Shown here one piece after another: positions 1 to 10,387 of a stretch of 64,000 bases of DNA. The notes beneath the pieces were generated by a model that ran no database searches, was not told the origin of the DNA, and saw only the letters and a list, made by a program, of their open reading frames with translations. A program made the position numbers and the translations under genes. How positions within the stretch are numbered: the first letter of the stretch is position 1; each line of letters starts with the position of its first letter. Source of the stretch: Mytilus galloprovincialis (taxonomy: Eukaryota; Mollusca; Bivalvia; Mytilida; Mytilidae); the NCBI RefSeq assembly GCF_965363235.1, contig NC_134846.1, forward strand, positions 76,234,724-76,298,723, read 5' to 3'.

Positions 1-140
1 GATGTGTAATATGTGACAATTACATAGTTATAAGATCAAATAATTCATAAATAATTCTTGCTTTTGACAAGTATAAGAAAACAAATTAATCGTCCTTGGA
101 GAAAAACATAACAATGTAAGGCATGTTCACAATAAAATTG

Positions 141-390
141 AGAATGGAAATGGGGAATGTGTCAAAGAGACAACAACCTGACCATAGAACAGACGGAAAT
201 GGGGAATGTGTCAAAGAGACAACAATCTGACCATAGAACAAACGGAAATGGGGAATGTGTCAGAGACAACAACCCGACCATAGAACAGACAACAGCAGAA
301 GGTCACCAATAGGTCTTCAATGCAGTAAGAAACTCGGATAACTTCCACACCTGAAGGCATCCTTCAGCTGGCCCCAAAACAAATATCTAT
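141..390 (+). repeat. Bivalve interspersed repeat (family A), 5' part, with internal 49-50 bp tandem triplication
   Basis: The block beginning GGAAATGGGGAATGTG is repeated in tandem at about 145, 195 and 244, then runs into the longer family-A sequence (CAACAGCAGAAGGTCACC and on). The same family recurs at 5581-6335 as a much longer copy, and short pieces are at 53002-53055, 58630-58690 and 59390-59445 (the last two on the minus strand). Family identity is from comparison inside the window and recall of common mussel repeats. No coding capacity is seen. Confidence 0.75.
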
Positions 391-1149
391 TTACATTTTA
401 TATCAACTTCTATATCTTGCTCACATTTATAAGGTTACAGTTAATAAGATACTGGTAGATACTTGAAAAAAACCCTCTTTGTTAAATTAACAATGTGTCT
501 TATGTTTTTCCAATAATCAAATGTAGACATGCCAGACTTACAACAGGATGTAAACACATTATATTTTGACAATAAAACATTCATGTCTTTTTATGAGGAA
601 CAATTTCTTATAGTCAAGAGTGTGTGATTTAGTCTGCAAAGTGGTAGGACCATCCTCTGTCTCAGTCGGAAGATTTTTCATTTAATATAATAGAAAATCA
701 AAGGATATAAACCGTTAACTACACTGATACCCTTTATTTGTAAGATTTTTTATGTCCGAACTTAAAAAAAGGGGGGTCTCAGATTCAGCTCTCAAAAATG
801 ACTATAAGAACTTCACTTAATCATCATCATGTAGGCTACATTTATGTCATCAGAGCTTCAATTTAGTTTTGATTTTGCTAAAGGCAGATAACACCCTCCT
901 GTGCTTATACTGGGTAAAACAACACACTAAAAGGGTAACAGCCTATCTTAGACTACATGTTGTAAAACTGACACACTCCATCAAAAACCTACAGTCTAGC
1001 ATCATGTATATTATATAAGTACCATCAGAGAGAACACTTACAATTACTAGAGGAAGGTGTGTACAGTGTACAGTACATTTAAAGTCTTCCTCCTATAAAT
1101 GTCCCTTTGGATCAAGAAGTCCAACTAGTCAGACATCTCCCTGACTGAC
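391..1149. other. No gene seen; AT-rich, presumed intron of the ADAP gene
   Basis: No exon, RNA gene or clear repeat boundary is visible. If the first exon at 2926-3007 is correct, this stretch lies in the first intron of that minus-strand gene. I looked on the minus strand for a following ArfGAP exon (a Trp-Ala-Ser-Tyr-type motif followed by a CxxCS motif) and did not find one. Confidence 0.5.
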
Positions 1150-1416
1150 ATCTGCCATGATGTGAAAGACTAAAAATGTCTATATTGTAATTTAAATGTG
1201 ACTGAGGATGAACTCCATTTTTTGTTAGAATGTCCTCTATTTGTAACTTCAAGAACCATTTTACATGATTTATTTATTAAATATCCAAAACTAAGAATGC
1301 TTATTTCACAAAACTTATTTAAATGGATTATGATAAATGATGAGGATAATTTTATTAAAAACTTATGCAAATATTTGACTTCAAACTTAAAAGTGAGAAA
1401 TATTACAAGTTGAAAT
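1150..1416 (+). mobile_element. LINE (non-LTR retrotransposon) fragment, 3' end of the reverse-transcriptase ORF
   Basis: The plus-strand frame through 1174-1411 reads CLYCNLNVTEDELHFLLECP, the Cys/His-containing C-terminal end typical of LINE ORF2 proteins (C-x2-C, then EDE-x-HFLL-x-CP). Upstream the frame is closed by a stop at 1171, so only about 80 residues survive. A minus-strand fragment of what looks like the same kind of LINE, but a more upstream part of the ORF, is at 16510-17161. This is a truncated relic, not a working element. The clade is uncertain. Confidence 0.7.
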
Positions 1417-1489
1417 TAATACAGGTTTTAATGATAACATTTGGTGAAGAGTTATTTTTCTTTCTGCAGTGGTATTACCTGTTAAGTGT

Positions 1490-2345
1490 TAAAATAGTTA
1501 TCAAAGGTACCAGACTCATCAGTGACGCTCATATCAAAATAGTTATAAAGCCAAACAAGTACAAAGTTGAAGAGAATTGAGGACCCAAAATTCAAAAAAG
1601 TTGTGTCAAATACGTCTAAGGTTATCTATTCCTCGGATATGAAAATCCTTAGTTTTTAAAAAAAATTCAAAAGTTTTGTAATAGGAAATTTATACAAATG
1701 ACCATATAATTGATATTCATGTCAACACCGAAGTGCTGACTACTTGGCTGGTGATACCCTCGGGGACGAAACATCCACCAGCAGTGGTATCAACCTTGTG
1801 GTGTAAATAGTTATCAAGGGTACCAGGATTAAAATTTAATACGCCAAACGTGCGTTTTGTCTGCATCAAACTTATCAGTGACGCTCATATCAAAATAGTT
1901 ATAAAGCCAAACAAGTTCAAAGTTGAAGAGCATTGAGGACCCAAAATTCCAAAAAATTATGTCAAATATGGTTAAGATAATCTATTCCTGGGATAAGAAA
2001 ATCCTTAGTTTTTCAAAAAATTCAAAAGTTTTGTAATAGGAAATTTATACAAATGACCATATAATTGATATTCATGTCAACACCGAAATGCTGACTACTG
2101 GGCTGGTGATACCCTCGGGGATGAAACATCCACCAGCAGTGGTATCAACCTTGTGGTGTAAATAGTTATCAAAGGTACCAGGATTATAATCTGATACACC
2201 AGACATGCGTTTTGTCTACATCAGACTCATCAGTGACGCTCATATCAAAATAGTTATAAAGCCAATTCAAACAAGTACAAAAGTTGAAGAGCATTGAGGA
2301 CCCAAAATTCCAAAAAGTTGTGTCAAATACGGCTAAGGTAAAGCT
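1490..2345 (+). repeat. Tandem repeat, ~355-bp unit, about 2.4 copies
   Basis: The unit is marked by ATCAGTGACGCTCATATC at about 1518, 1873 and 2229, a spacing of 355-356 bp. Each unit also carries CTGGTGATACCCTCGGGGA and the ACCAGCAGTGGTATCAACC block. Units differ by scattered substitutions, so the array is not very recent. I recall this unit as widespread in mussel genomes. No coding capacity; it lies in the presumed first intron of ADAP. Confidence 0.85.
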
Positions 2346-2925
2346 ACTAAAGCTACGGCTAAGAACAATTATAAATTTCAATGTAATATGTATTGCAAGA
2401 AAACTGCAGCATATCTATATATATATTGATAGAACTTTTAAATTACAATGTCATATGTTTTGCAAAAAAATTACAGTGCTAGAACAATTATAAATTACCC
2501 TGTTATCTGTTTTGCAAGACAACTAAGTGTTGAAAAGAAATTATAAATTACAATGTCATCTATTATGCCAGACTCCTTTTGTAGAGCACTGATTAGTCAT
2601 AATTACAAATTGATGTCACATTATCTTAAAAGCTTAAAACTTTCAAATGACTAACTAGACATGTCTATATATTGCCATTGTTATTTCAAATCAGATTGTT
2701 ATCAACCCCAATACAAAATGGATATAAAATATTATACGTAGATATTCAAATGTCTGTATATTGTTTATCAATCTGTTAGTACTTGTTGTACCATGCTCAA
2801 TATACTGTCATCCTGGTTTATACTTACGACTAAATGTGTGTGGTAAACTAATGTTATACTATAATATCTTGTTTATAAATGATCAGATGATACACAAATA
2901 ATATATTCTTTCAATAAATACAAAC
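2346..2925. other. AT-rich intronic sequence, nothing recognised
   Basis: It follows directly on the 355-bp tandem repeat. A loosely repeated stretch (ATTACAATGTCAT-type phrases around 2380-2570) is seen. No exon or RNA gene is visible. Confidence 0.5.
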
Positions 2926-3007
2926 CAGGACTTTTACAATCTGCACAAACATTATTTCCCGGTTTGTTCAATAACTCCAGAAGTGTGGCTCTATTCCGAT
3001 CCGCCAT
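2926..3007 (-). CDS. ADAP: First coding exon of an ADAP1/ADAP2-like ArfGAP with dual PH domains (centaurin-alpha), partial
   Basis: On the minus strand an ATG at 3007 opens 27 codons that begin MADRNRATLLELLNKPGN and continue to VCADCKSP. This matches the start of centaurin-alpha/ADAP proteins: a helix ending LLELLxxPGN, then the first CxxC of the ArfGAP zinc finger (CADC). ADAPs bind inositol phosphates and phosphoinositides through two PH domains and promote GTP hydrolysis on Arf6. The exon ends after a phase-1 G at 2926, followed by GTTTGT, a weak but usable donor. A phase-1 break here would give Asp in the next codon, as in the family's CADCxxPDPDW. The rest of the gene (remaining zinc finger and PH domains) must lie left of the window; no second exon was found in 1-2925. 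The start codon is embedded in an AAGATGGCGG motif. Confidence 0.72.
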
Positions 3008-3012
3008 CTTGG
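3001..3012 (-). promoter_or_regulatory. YY1-type motif overlapping the ADAP start codon
   Basis: The minus strand reads CCAAGATGGCGG, an excellent match to the YY1 core AAGATGGCGGC. Its ATG is the predicted ADAP initiation codon. YY1 sites overlapping the start region of a gene are a known arrangement in animals. Binding is inferred from the motif only. Confidence 0.5.
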
Positions 3013-3335
3013 CAGGATTAATATTATTCTAAATATAGTATCAGGTGATTTTTACGCCCAATATAGTTCATTGGCGGGAGTGTTTAAAATAATAAAATCA
3101 TGTAGGAAAATTTCACTTTTCAATTCAATGTTAGGACTTATTTTTTATCGTGATTAATCTATTAATAAATTGTGATGTATGATTGCTGTTTAATCAATTA
3201 CGATTCGAGTGCATCTGTCTAGTTCTAAGGTCAAGGTCAATTTTGTGAATCCATGGGAATATGCGATGGAAATAGTCACCGGTAGTTTTTATTTTTTTTC
3301 AACTGTACATTTCCATTGTTGACTGATATGCTTTA

Positions 3336-3377
3336 CCAGAGACATATATATACATACATGTGTATATATGTCTCTGG
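3336..3377. repeat. 42-bp near-perfect palindrome
   Basis: CCAGAGACATATATA at the left is mirrored by TATATATGTCTCTGG at the right, with a few bases between, giving about 18-20 paired positions. It lies about 330 bp upstream of the ADAP start codon, on the far side of the likely promoter. Function unknown. Confidence 0.7.
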
Positions 3378-3784
3378 TTTTACATGAAATGGAAGATATA
3401 CTTTCGTATTTACGGCATGTAGTTCCAGGCACTTGTCTCAGATTTTGAGATGGGACAATGAATGGACTATAGGATCAAATGTGTCAATTACTGAATTCCC
3501 TACAATTCCTTTCAATGTGCGTGTGATATATTTTCTAGATCACCAAAGTCAACCATTTTAATATTCCGAGATGATAAAATTTATAAAAACCATATTAATA
3601 TGGATTGGTTGAGTGAATATCCCATTTTCAAGAAGCATATGGTATAATTTATTGTTTCACTAATCACATAGTTTTGATGAATTGTGTCTTGTTTATGAGG
3701 GCATTAACTGTTTTATTTACTTTCATTGTAAATGGTGTTAAAAGATGCGGACCTTGCAGAAGACACCATATTGATATACTGCAT

Positions 3785-3962
3785 AGGCGGATCCAATGGG
3801 GGGTGGGGGGGGGGGGCACTTGGTGGGCCCGGGCTCCTCTTCTGTGGGAAACATTTAGTTGATTATAGGGAATCACTGAAGCATTACTGGAGCTGTTCCC
3901 CCTTATGTCAGTCGGGACCCTCATCGGGACCCCCTTTTACAAAAAGTTCTGGATCTGCCAAT
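3785..3962. mobile_element. G-rich GCGGATCC element, diverged copy
   Basis: It starts with GGCGGATCCAATGGGG and a G-run, and ends near CTGGATCTGCCAATG. The body shares the phrase TTAGTTGATTATAGGGAATC with the copy at 55672-55795. A better-preserved relative with intact ends is at 8685-8831. The copies look like a small non-autonomous DNA element with inverted-repeat ends. No protein. Confidence 0.6.
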
Positions 3963-3969
3963 GTACTGT

Positions 3970-5230
3970 TCTCAGAAATAACCAACAACAGTATCATTTT
4001 GGGAAATTGACGGCAAAAATTTTCACTCCTTCGTCGAATGCGGTCTTATCTCGTGAATATTATTGAAGGCAATACACAGGAATATTAATGCCGGCTAGCT
4101 TTACACTAGTTAACATAAACAGTACTGCTGTTTTTGTTTTTGTTGATTATAGACTTTTTCGCAACTTTGTAATTTTAACCAAGAATTGTATAAAATTCAT
4201 TGCATGAAAAAGGTAATTTGTCGATATTTTAATTTGACCAATCTATCGAACTATGACTACAGGTTTGTGCTATGTCAAGTTCAGCCGCTTATAATTTGTC
4301 AACCTAAACGAAGCTGTTTACTATGAATCTAAGTAAAAATTGCTCCACAATTTATATGTTCGTTATAAAATCGTTTATGAATAATTTTACGGAATTCCTA
4401 CAGGTATTATTAGCGCACCTGCAATTGTAGATCTTTTTCTAGTGTTGTGCATATTCTTTCTGGGACAATCTTTAATTATACCATTCTGGAAAAAAGTAAA
4501 TAAACATCTGCTTACATGATATATTTACCTTTATGCTTAAGTCTTTGAATTGTAACTGTATACGGTATGGGATTTGCATATTCAAGTTATGGCCGTACGA
4601 TGACCCTTAATTGTTTTCATAATTGTCCCCTGGTTTATTGATAATTGGCAATAACACCACGTCTTCTCTTTCTTATTTACTGTTAATAATTCAGAACTTG
4701 TTAAACCTGGTTATGTATGAGTGATAATTACAGTCATTGTGTCGTCCATTTTTAGACAAAAAGAAAAAAAAATATTAGAGAAACATCATTGTCGATTTCA
4801 ATATTGAATTGTATAGTGGAGGAAATAGTTTTTTTTATGTAGAATACCGCCAAGACTATGAAGTGTGCTGACAGTTTTACATCAGATGTTTAGAAAAATG
4901 TTTACAACTTTAAGCTGTATCCTTAACTTTGATTTAGTGACATTTGTTTGCTTAACATTCTATATTTTGTATGTCCATCTTAATGAATCTAATACAAAAG
5001 AATATAAAAAGGTTATATGACATATTTCCCGAAGTTACCGTTCAAAGGGAATTAACCAAGGATTTTTTTTTATCACAACTTCCCTTCTGTTAGTGTTCTA
5101 TCTTCACCCTACACTACCAAGAATTTAGTCACACTTTTCTAGTATTGTTCTACCCTCTGGCAAATCAGTACTGGGCGGTAACATGATACTGCGTATTCTT
5201 ATACTTATATCTATACTTATTATAATTTTA
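3970..5230. other. Intergenic AT-rich sequence, no gene seen
   Basis: No open frame of note, RNA gene or clear repeat structure is visible on either strand. Confidence 0.5.
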
Positions 5231-5234
5231 TGGG

Positions 5235-5560
5235 TTCAATACCGATTTTTCTCTACCATTTTAGTGTTGATTTTTTTCTTATGTTTTAGTACTGATTTTT
5301 TTAATTATGTTTCCGTTCTGATTTTATTCAGTCATGTTCTAGTTCTGATTTTTTGAGTAATGTTTTTGACATGTTTCAGTTCTTATCTGTATGGTAAGTA
5401 CCGTTTCAAATACTAATTTTTAGCACTTTTCGGTATTGATTTTTTTCAGTAACATTTAACAGTCACAGTGGTTTTTAAGTACTGTTTCAAGATTTAATTA
5501 CAGACTTTATTCGGTACTGATTATTTAGATACTGTTTAATAATAAGTATTTCTGACTTTA
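5235..5560 (+). repeat. Degenerate tandem repeat built on a GTACTGATTTTT phrase
   Basis: About eight to nine loosely spaced copies of T-(A/T)-GT-(A/T/C)-CTGATTTTT or close variants occur between 5240 and 5550, roughly 35-45 bp apart. Divergence is high, suggesting an old microsatellite-like expansion. Confidence 0.55.
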
Positions 5561-5580
5561 CTAAATGTTTCTAAAATTAA

Positions 5581-6335
5581 AATTGAGAATGGAAATGGGG
5601 AATGTGCCAAAGAGACAACAACCCGACCATAGAGCAAACAACAGCAGAAGTTCACCAACAGGTCTTCAATGCAACGAGAAACTCCCGCACCAGGAGGCGT
5701 CCCTCAGCCGGCCCCCAAACAAATATATACTAGTTCAGTGATAATGAACGCCATACTAAACTCCAAATTGTACACAAGAAACTAAAAGTTAAAATAATAC
5801 AAGACTAACAAAGGCCAGAGGCTCTTGACTTGGGACAGGCGCAAAAATGCGGCGGGGTTAAACATGTTTGTGAGATCTCAACCCTCCCCCTATACCTCTA
5901 GCCAATGCAGAAAAGTAAACGCATTACAATACGCACATTGAAATTCAGTTCAAGAGAAGTCCGAGTCTGATGTCAGAAGATGTAACCAAAGAAAATAAAC
6001 AAAATGACAATAATACATAAATAACATCAGACTACTAGCAGTTAACTGACATTCCAGCTCCAGACTTCAATTAAACTGATTGAAAAATTATGTCTTCATC
6101 ATATGAATATCAGGCACAATCCTCCCCGTGAGGGGTTTAGTATCATACCATCATAACATATATGAGAAGAACATAACCCGTGTCATGCCAACAACTGGTT
6201 TATTAATAATAAATGTGTTTAGTTCCGATGCAAAGACCCTATAAGTGAATCAATAGTAACGCCAAAATATGCAATCTTTAATGACCTGACAACAGTATCG
6301 TAACTATATCCCTTCTTAATAAGTCTGTTTCTTTC
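5581..6335 (+). repeat. Bivalve interspersed repeat, family A, long copy
   Basis: It starts AATTGAGAATGGAAATGGGG as in the copy at 141. It continues through CTTGGGACAGGCGCAAAAAT, GCGGCGGGGTTAAACATG and GAGAAGAACATAACCCGTG to a fading end near 6335. Its middle shares wording with the minus-strand copy at 6840-7205, so the two belong to one superfamily. I recall it as very abundant in mytilids. No coding frame, terminal repeat or target-site duplication is seen. Confidence 0.75.
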
Positions 6336-6839
6336 GAATATTATGTTCAATCATTTTCTTACTAAATGTACATGTCAATGCAGAATTTAGCACTCGTTCG
6401 TAAATTTTGTTAATCTTATTTTACAATTTGGATTGCGTTCAAAAGGTTTTTTTTATTTTTATTTTTTTTACATAATATGCATATCAGGGAATTCGTTATA
6501 AACTTGTTATCCTAACCTTATAACAAATCAATTGCTCTGTTTATTAGCTCCCAGTATCAATTAAAATACATAATACCTTGTGGTATTACGAAATTATATA
6601 AATTATATATTCTATATTTCTCAACATAAAAAACTTTTCAAAAACTTACTGAGAATAACATGTGTGTTATAACATGTCAAACATTCTAGTTTCAATTGAT
6701 CAACTTACTTTCAATATGAATTAATCTACAAGAATATTATTTTTGATAAATATATGTTCATTTTAAATTGTGGGTTATCTATATCCATTTGATGAGTTAA
6801 GCCTTTTTCAACTGGTTTTATGGTTCGTTCTAATGTTGT

Positions 6840-7205
6840 ACTGACTGTTACTCCACTGTCCCAGGTTAGGGGAGGGTTGGAATCCCACTAACATGTGTAA
6901 CCTAGTCACATTCTGTATATGTATGTGCCTGTCCCAAGTCATGCAGTGGTTGTCGATTGTTGATGTGTTGCATATTTGTTTTTCAATTTGTTTTTCGTTC
7001 ATTTTTTTGTACATAAATGAGGCCGTTAGTTTTATCGTTTGAACTGTTTTCATTTGTCATTTCGGGGTCTTTTATAGCTGACTATGTGGTATGGGCTTTG
7101 CTCATTGTTGAAGGTCGTACTGTGACCTATAGTTGGTAATTTTTGTGCCATTTGGTCTCTTGTTGAGAGTTGTCTCATTGGCAACATACCACTTCTTCTT
7201 ATTTA
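6840..7205 (-). repeat. Bivalve interspersed repeat related to family A, minus orientation
   Basis: Read on the minus strand it begins near GCCAATGAGACAACTC at about 7181, runs through GACCTTCAACAATGAGCA and TGACTTGGGACAGGCACA, and ends near the AACCCTCCCCTAACC block at about 6870. Degenerate copies of its head are at 18408-18620, 33225-33300, 50160-50205, 53765-53830 and 55860-55985. The 81-residue open frame inside it is a by-product of the repeat. Confidence 0.7.
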
Positions 7206-7396
7206 TAGAAATTGGAATCCTGGATCTGGTACAATATCATATGTATATCGATGTACTTTATATGTATATGGTGCTTATTGATACATGCACCATACTATTA
7301 ACCGATATGTGCATGGTGCATTAATATTCTGAAATTATATTAATGATTCTGTCGCCTTTCAAGAGCATGTGTGAATAATACATGTAACAATTATAG

Positions 7397-7492
7397 GTTA
7401 TCGTTGATCATCTCAACGAGATTGATTTTCTCGCTTGAGCCGGGACGGCGAAAGCGAGAAAGGCAATCGAGTTGAGATGACCAATGATAATC
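7397..7492. repeat. Foldback hairpin, ~41-bp arms, ~14-bp loop
   Basis: The left arm runs GTTATCGTTGATCATCTCAA to TTCTCGCTT. The right arm starts AAGCGAGAAAGGCAATCG and ends GATGACCAATGATAATC, its reverse complement with a few mismatches. The centre is GAGCCGGGACGGCG. The sequence resembles terminal repeats of a bivalve foldback element. No second pair of ends was found nearby. Confidence 0.75.
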
Positions 7493-7499
7493 TGTTTAT

Positions 7500-8680
7500 C
7501 GCTATTTTACCTATGTCGAAGTTGTCAATTTCATGTCAATTTCGTTAGCAACGCCACGTTTAGTTTCTATTGAGGTTTCTAGCGATAATTATCCATCTCA
7601 AGCGCGTAGCATGATATGAAAAATTATCACAAAAAAAGATCAAAGGAAAAATGCACAAAATAACGATAATACATGTTATATATCTTTGAGACATGTTTCA
7701 AATGATTTAATCAATTGATCCTATAATATTGTTGCCTTGTAGTTTCATTAGCCTCCTCTTTTTCGAAATCTACAAGGTTGTATTTCGTGCAAGAGATGTG
7801 GCTCTCTCTTAACACGGGTCAGCCATTTATCGTCTCCTTCCGACGGATTATCATCGTTTCTCAAGACAACACTCTTTTCTCTTTCACACTTCCTATATCA
7901 GTGTGAAATCTCCAGTAAAAATAAAATTTACTTTTGTACGTCTTTTCGTCGTTTTTTTTTTCTCTTAGTTTTTCTTCATGGCTTTGTCCGTTTTTAATCA
8001 ATTTAAAATCTTGAAAGCTCCTTGGTTGCGCAAACCTTCAGCAGTCCTGATATATTGGACGATGCCCGTAGTCTTTCGGAACAGCAATAGCTTATTAATT
8101 GACCTGATAAATAAGCATTAAACTTTCCTAATGGTTTTTGTAGTAAATTAAAAGTGTTATTAGGTAAACTTGGTTTTCAGCATGTCTGGGAAAATCAAAA
8201 TACTAAGTCAAAGAATTAGAAGAGTAATTCATAAAATATCGGAAACAAGCTCTTTTTTGTGACTCTAATAATGGTAATAGTCATGGTAATAAACTAAGAA
8301 CAGGTCACAAAGTTAAAAATAATTTTGAATTAGAAAAATATTTTCTACTGGACCTTAAAGAAACGAGTGACTGGTGAAAAATAATGTTCATCCAATTCTT
8401 GAACCAATGCATGTACATATCATAAACTTAGTCCTCTGTGCACGATTTTATCATTTTTTACGCAAATATATCGTATAATCGTCAATTTTTTTTCTATCTG
8501 TTTTTTATGATTTAACAAATATGGCTTCTCATCAAATGCCGTGTTTTGAAGCCGAAGTTTAACGATTGTCGCCTTATAGTAAATAATCAACAAAAAGCAT
8601 GGGTATTTAGCACGTGTTTAACATATACAATCAGGTAATTGTTTATGTTAATGACAGATTCATCACCGGATTTTTACGAG
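7500..8680. other. Intergenic sequence, no gene seen
   Basis: GC is slightly higher around 7740-7900, where a stretch (CAGCCATTTATCGTCTCCTT) looks like repeat debris, but no frame stays open. Nothing else is recognised. Confidence 0.45.
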
Positions 8681-8684
8681 GAGG

Positions 8685-8831
8685 CAGTGGCGGATCCAGC
8701 CTTTATAAAAAGGGGGGGTCCCAACCCAGAGTAAAGGGGGGTTCCAACTATATGCTCCCATTCAAATGCATTGATCGGCCAAAAAAAGGGGGGTTCCAAC
8801 CCCCGGAACCCCCCCCCTGGATCCGCCACTG
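8685..8831. mobile_element. Small inverted-repeat DNA element (GTGGCGGATCC family) with 5-bp target duplication
   Basis: Ends CAGTGGCGGATCCAG and CTGGATCCGCCACTG are perfect inverted repeats. They are flanked on both sides by GGAGG (8680-8684 and 8832-8836), a convincing 5-bp target-site duplication. The interior is G-run rich with GGGGGGTTCCAA repeated in both orientations. At 147 bp it is non-autonomous. Relatives in this window: 3785-3962 and 55672-55795. Confidence 0.8.
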
Positions 8832-8839
8832 GGAGGGGT

Positions 8840-9509
8840 ACACTTAGGTCACTATGCATATGGAAAATATGTCGGCGAATTGCTTCTTGGCAGCAAGCAA
8901 TTAAAAATAAGTAAAAGAATAAAAGAATAAAATAAAGAATTTTCCTCAGAAAAAAGTATATGTACATAAGTTGTATAATGAAAACTATCCATTTAGTTTT
9001 CAAAAACATATGCATATATTTTTTTAATTTGAGGTTTCATATGACTTTAAACGTACAATTATTATACAATGATTATTTATCACCTTTTATTTAAAGCTAA
9101 TAATTAGTTTCTAATTAGCTATATTTAAAAAAAAAATTATTGATGAAATGTGATATCATATTTTTTCTTTTTCATATTTAATTTATACTTTCTTTTCCGT
9201 CAATACTTATGACATCGGTTAGGACGTCCTAGCTAAGATATTCATAAGATAGCTTCGATGTGCATGCTGAGACGTGTCGTAAGTTGGTCCTAACTTTATT
9301 CTAAATTCTTTCCTAAGAAATTCTTAGGAAGGAACCTAGGACAATTTTGATAAACAGGCCCATGGTTTCAAAGAATTTACATACATACCATTAGACAGTA
9401 GTGTAACTTTGCCATGTAAAGGACAGTCTTTAAAAGTTAATGAAAAAATCGTGTTCAGATAAAAAAAAAAAATTAAAAATTAAAAACCAATTGTTCAGAG
9501 AACAATTGA
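8840..9509. other. AT-rich intergenic sequence with a short palindrome
   Basis: No gene. At about 9312-9332 TTCCTAAGAAATTCTTAGGAA-type symmetry gives 10-bp arms, inside a stretch (9190-9362) that looks like an interspersed repeat ending ACAGGCCCATGG. Confidence 0.45.
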
Positions 9510-10387
9510 AGGTCTTTCCACCAGTTAATATCTATCTTAATATTAGAATATTAAAAATCAGTCTAAAATGTCAGTTTATATGGCTTTATGATGTATAGAT
9601 ATGAATTTAAAGCAAAGGTCAAAATCTAGAACGTCAAATTAACCTATGACCTTGACCTCAATTTCAAGGTCACAAACAGGATCTCAAATCAAAAGACCCT
9701 AGGTCTCTAATATGTATGGTTAATAAGTTATATCACTTTACACATAGTTTTATATATGATAGGGGCAAAAACTCCCATTCATTGTCTACGCACCCTTTCA
9801 ACTAAAATTATTAAGTTACGACATGTCGCAACTAACAATTTAGTCGATATCTTATACAGTTTCTGAAAATGAGTGAAAATAAGCCTAATTCAAAAATTAG
9901 AATATGACCTTGACCTTTGACCTTGACCTAATTTTCATTATTTTGGACCAAGGACCTCAAATCAAAAGATCCTAGGTCTCTATCACTTATGGTTTACAAG
10001 ATAGAAATGCATATCACTTATATCAAATGCATAAGGGGAAATAACTCTCATATGGAGCATTCATATCGCTTCGGTCAAAATAGGACAAATCATGAGAAGG
10101 ATATAACAAGCAATTTTGTAAAATAAATTTGTCGTAATCTTTTACGGTTGTGAAGGAGTCGTGGACACAAGGAAAACAGTGTTTGGGGAGATAACTCCTA
10201 CAAAGAAAAGTATTTGGTTACGCAGGGTAAATTTCAAAAGCGCATAAACTGTTCGATATCCTATACCAAATATCTAAGCAACATATTGAGAAACAAATGT
10301 TTATCGCAAGAACAAAATTTGGAGGAAGAAAAAAAAAATAATCAGAAGAAAAACAATAGGTCTTTCCACAGAAAAGTGGAAAGACCT
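9510..10387. mobile_element. Interspersed element bounded by GGTCTTTCCAC / GTGGAAAGACC
   Basis: The left end AAGGTCTTTCCACC and the right end GTGGAAAGACCT are inverted. The right end also forms a tight hairpin, with GGTCTTTCCAC at 10359-10369 and GTGGAAAGACC at 10376-10386. The interior carries several TGACCTTGACC phrases (9647, 9905, 9918). It directly abuts the monomer array that begins at 10388. No protein is encoded. Confidence 0.5.

Noticed and set aside
6808-7053. 81-residue minus-strand frame
   Set aside because: Lies in the common interspersed repeat at 6840-7205.
8674-9015. 113-residue minus-strand frame
   Set aside because: Crosses the GCGGATCC element and AT-rich flank; repeat by-product.
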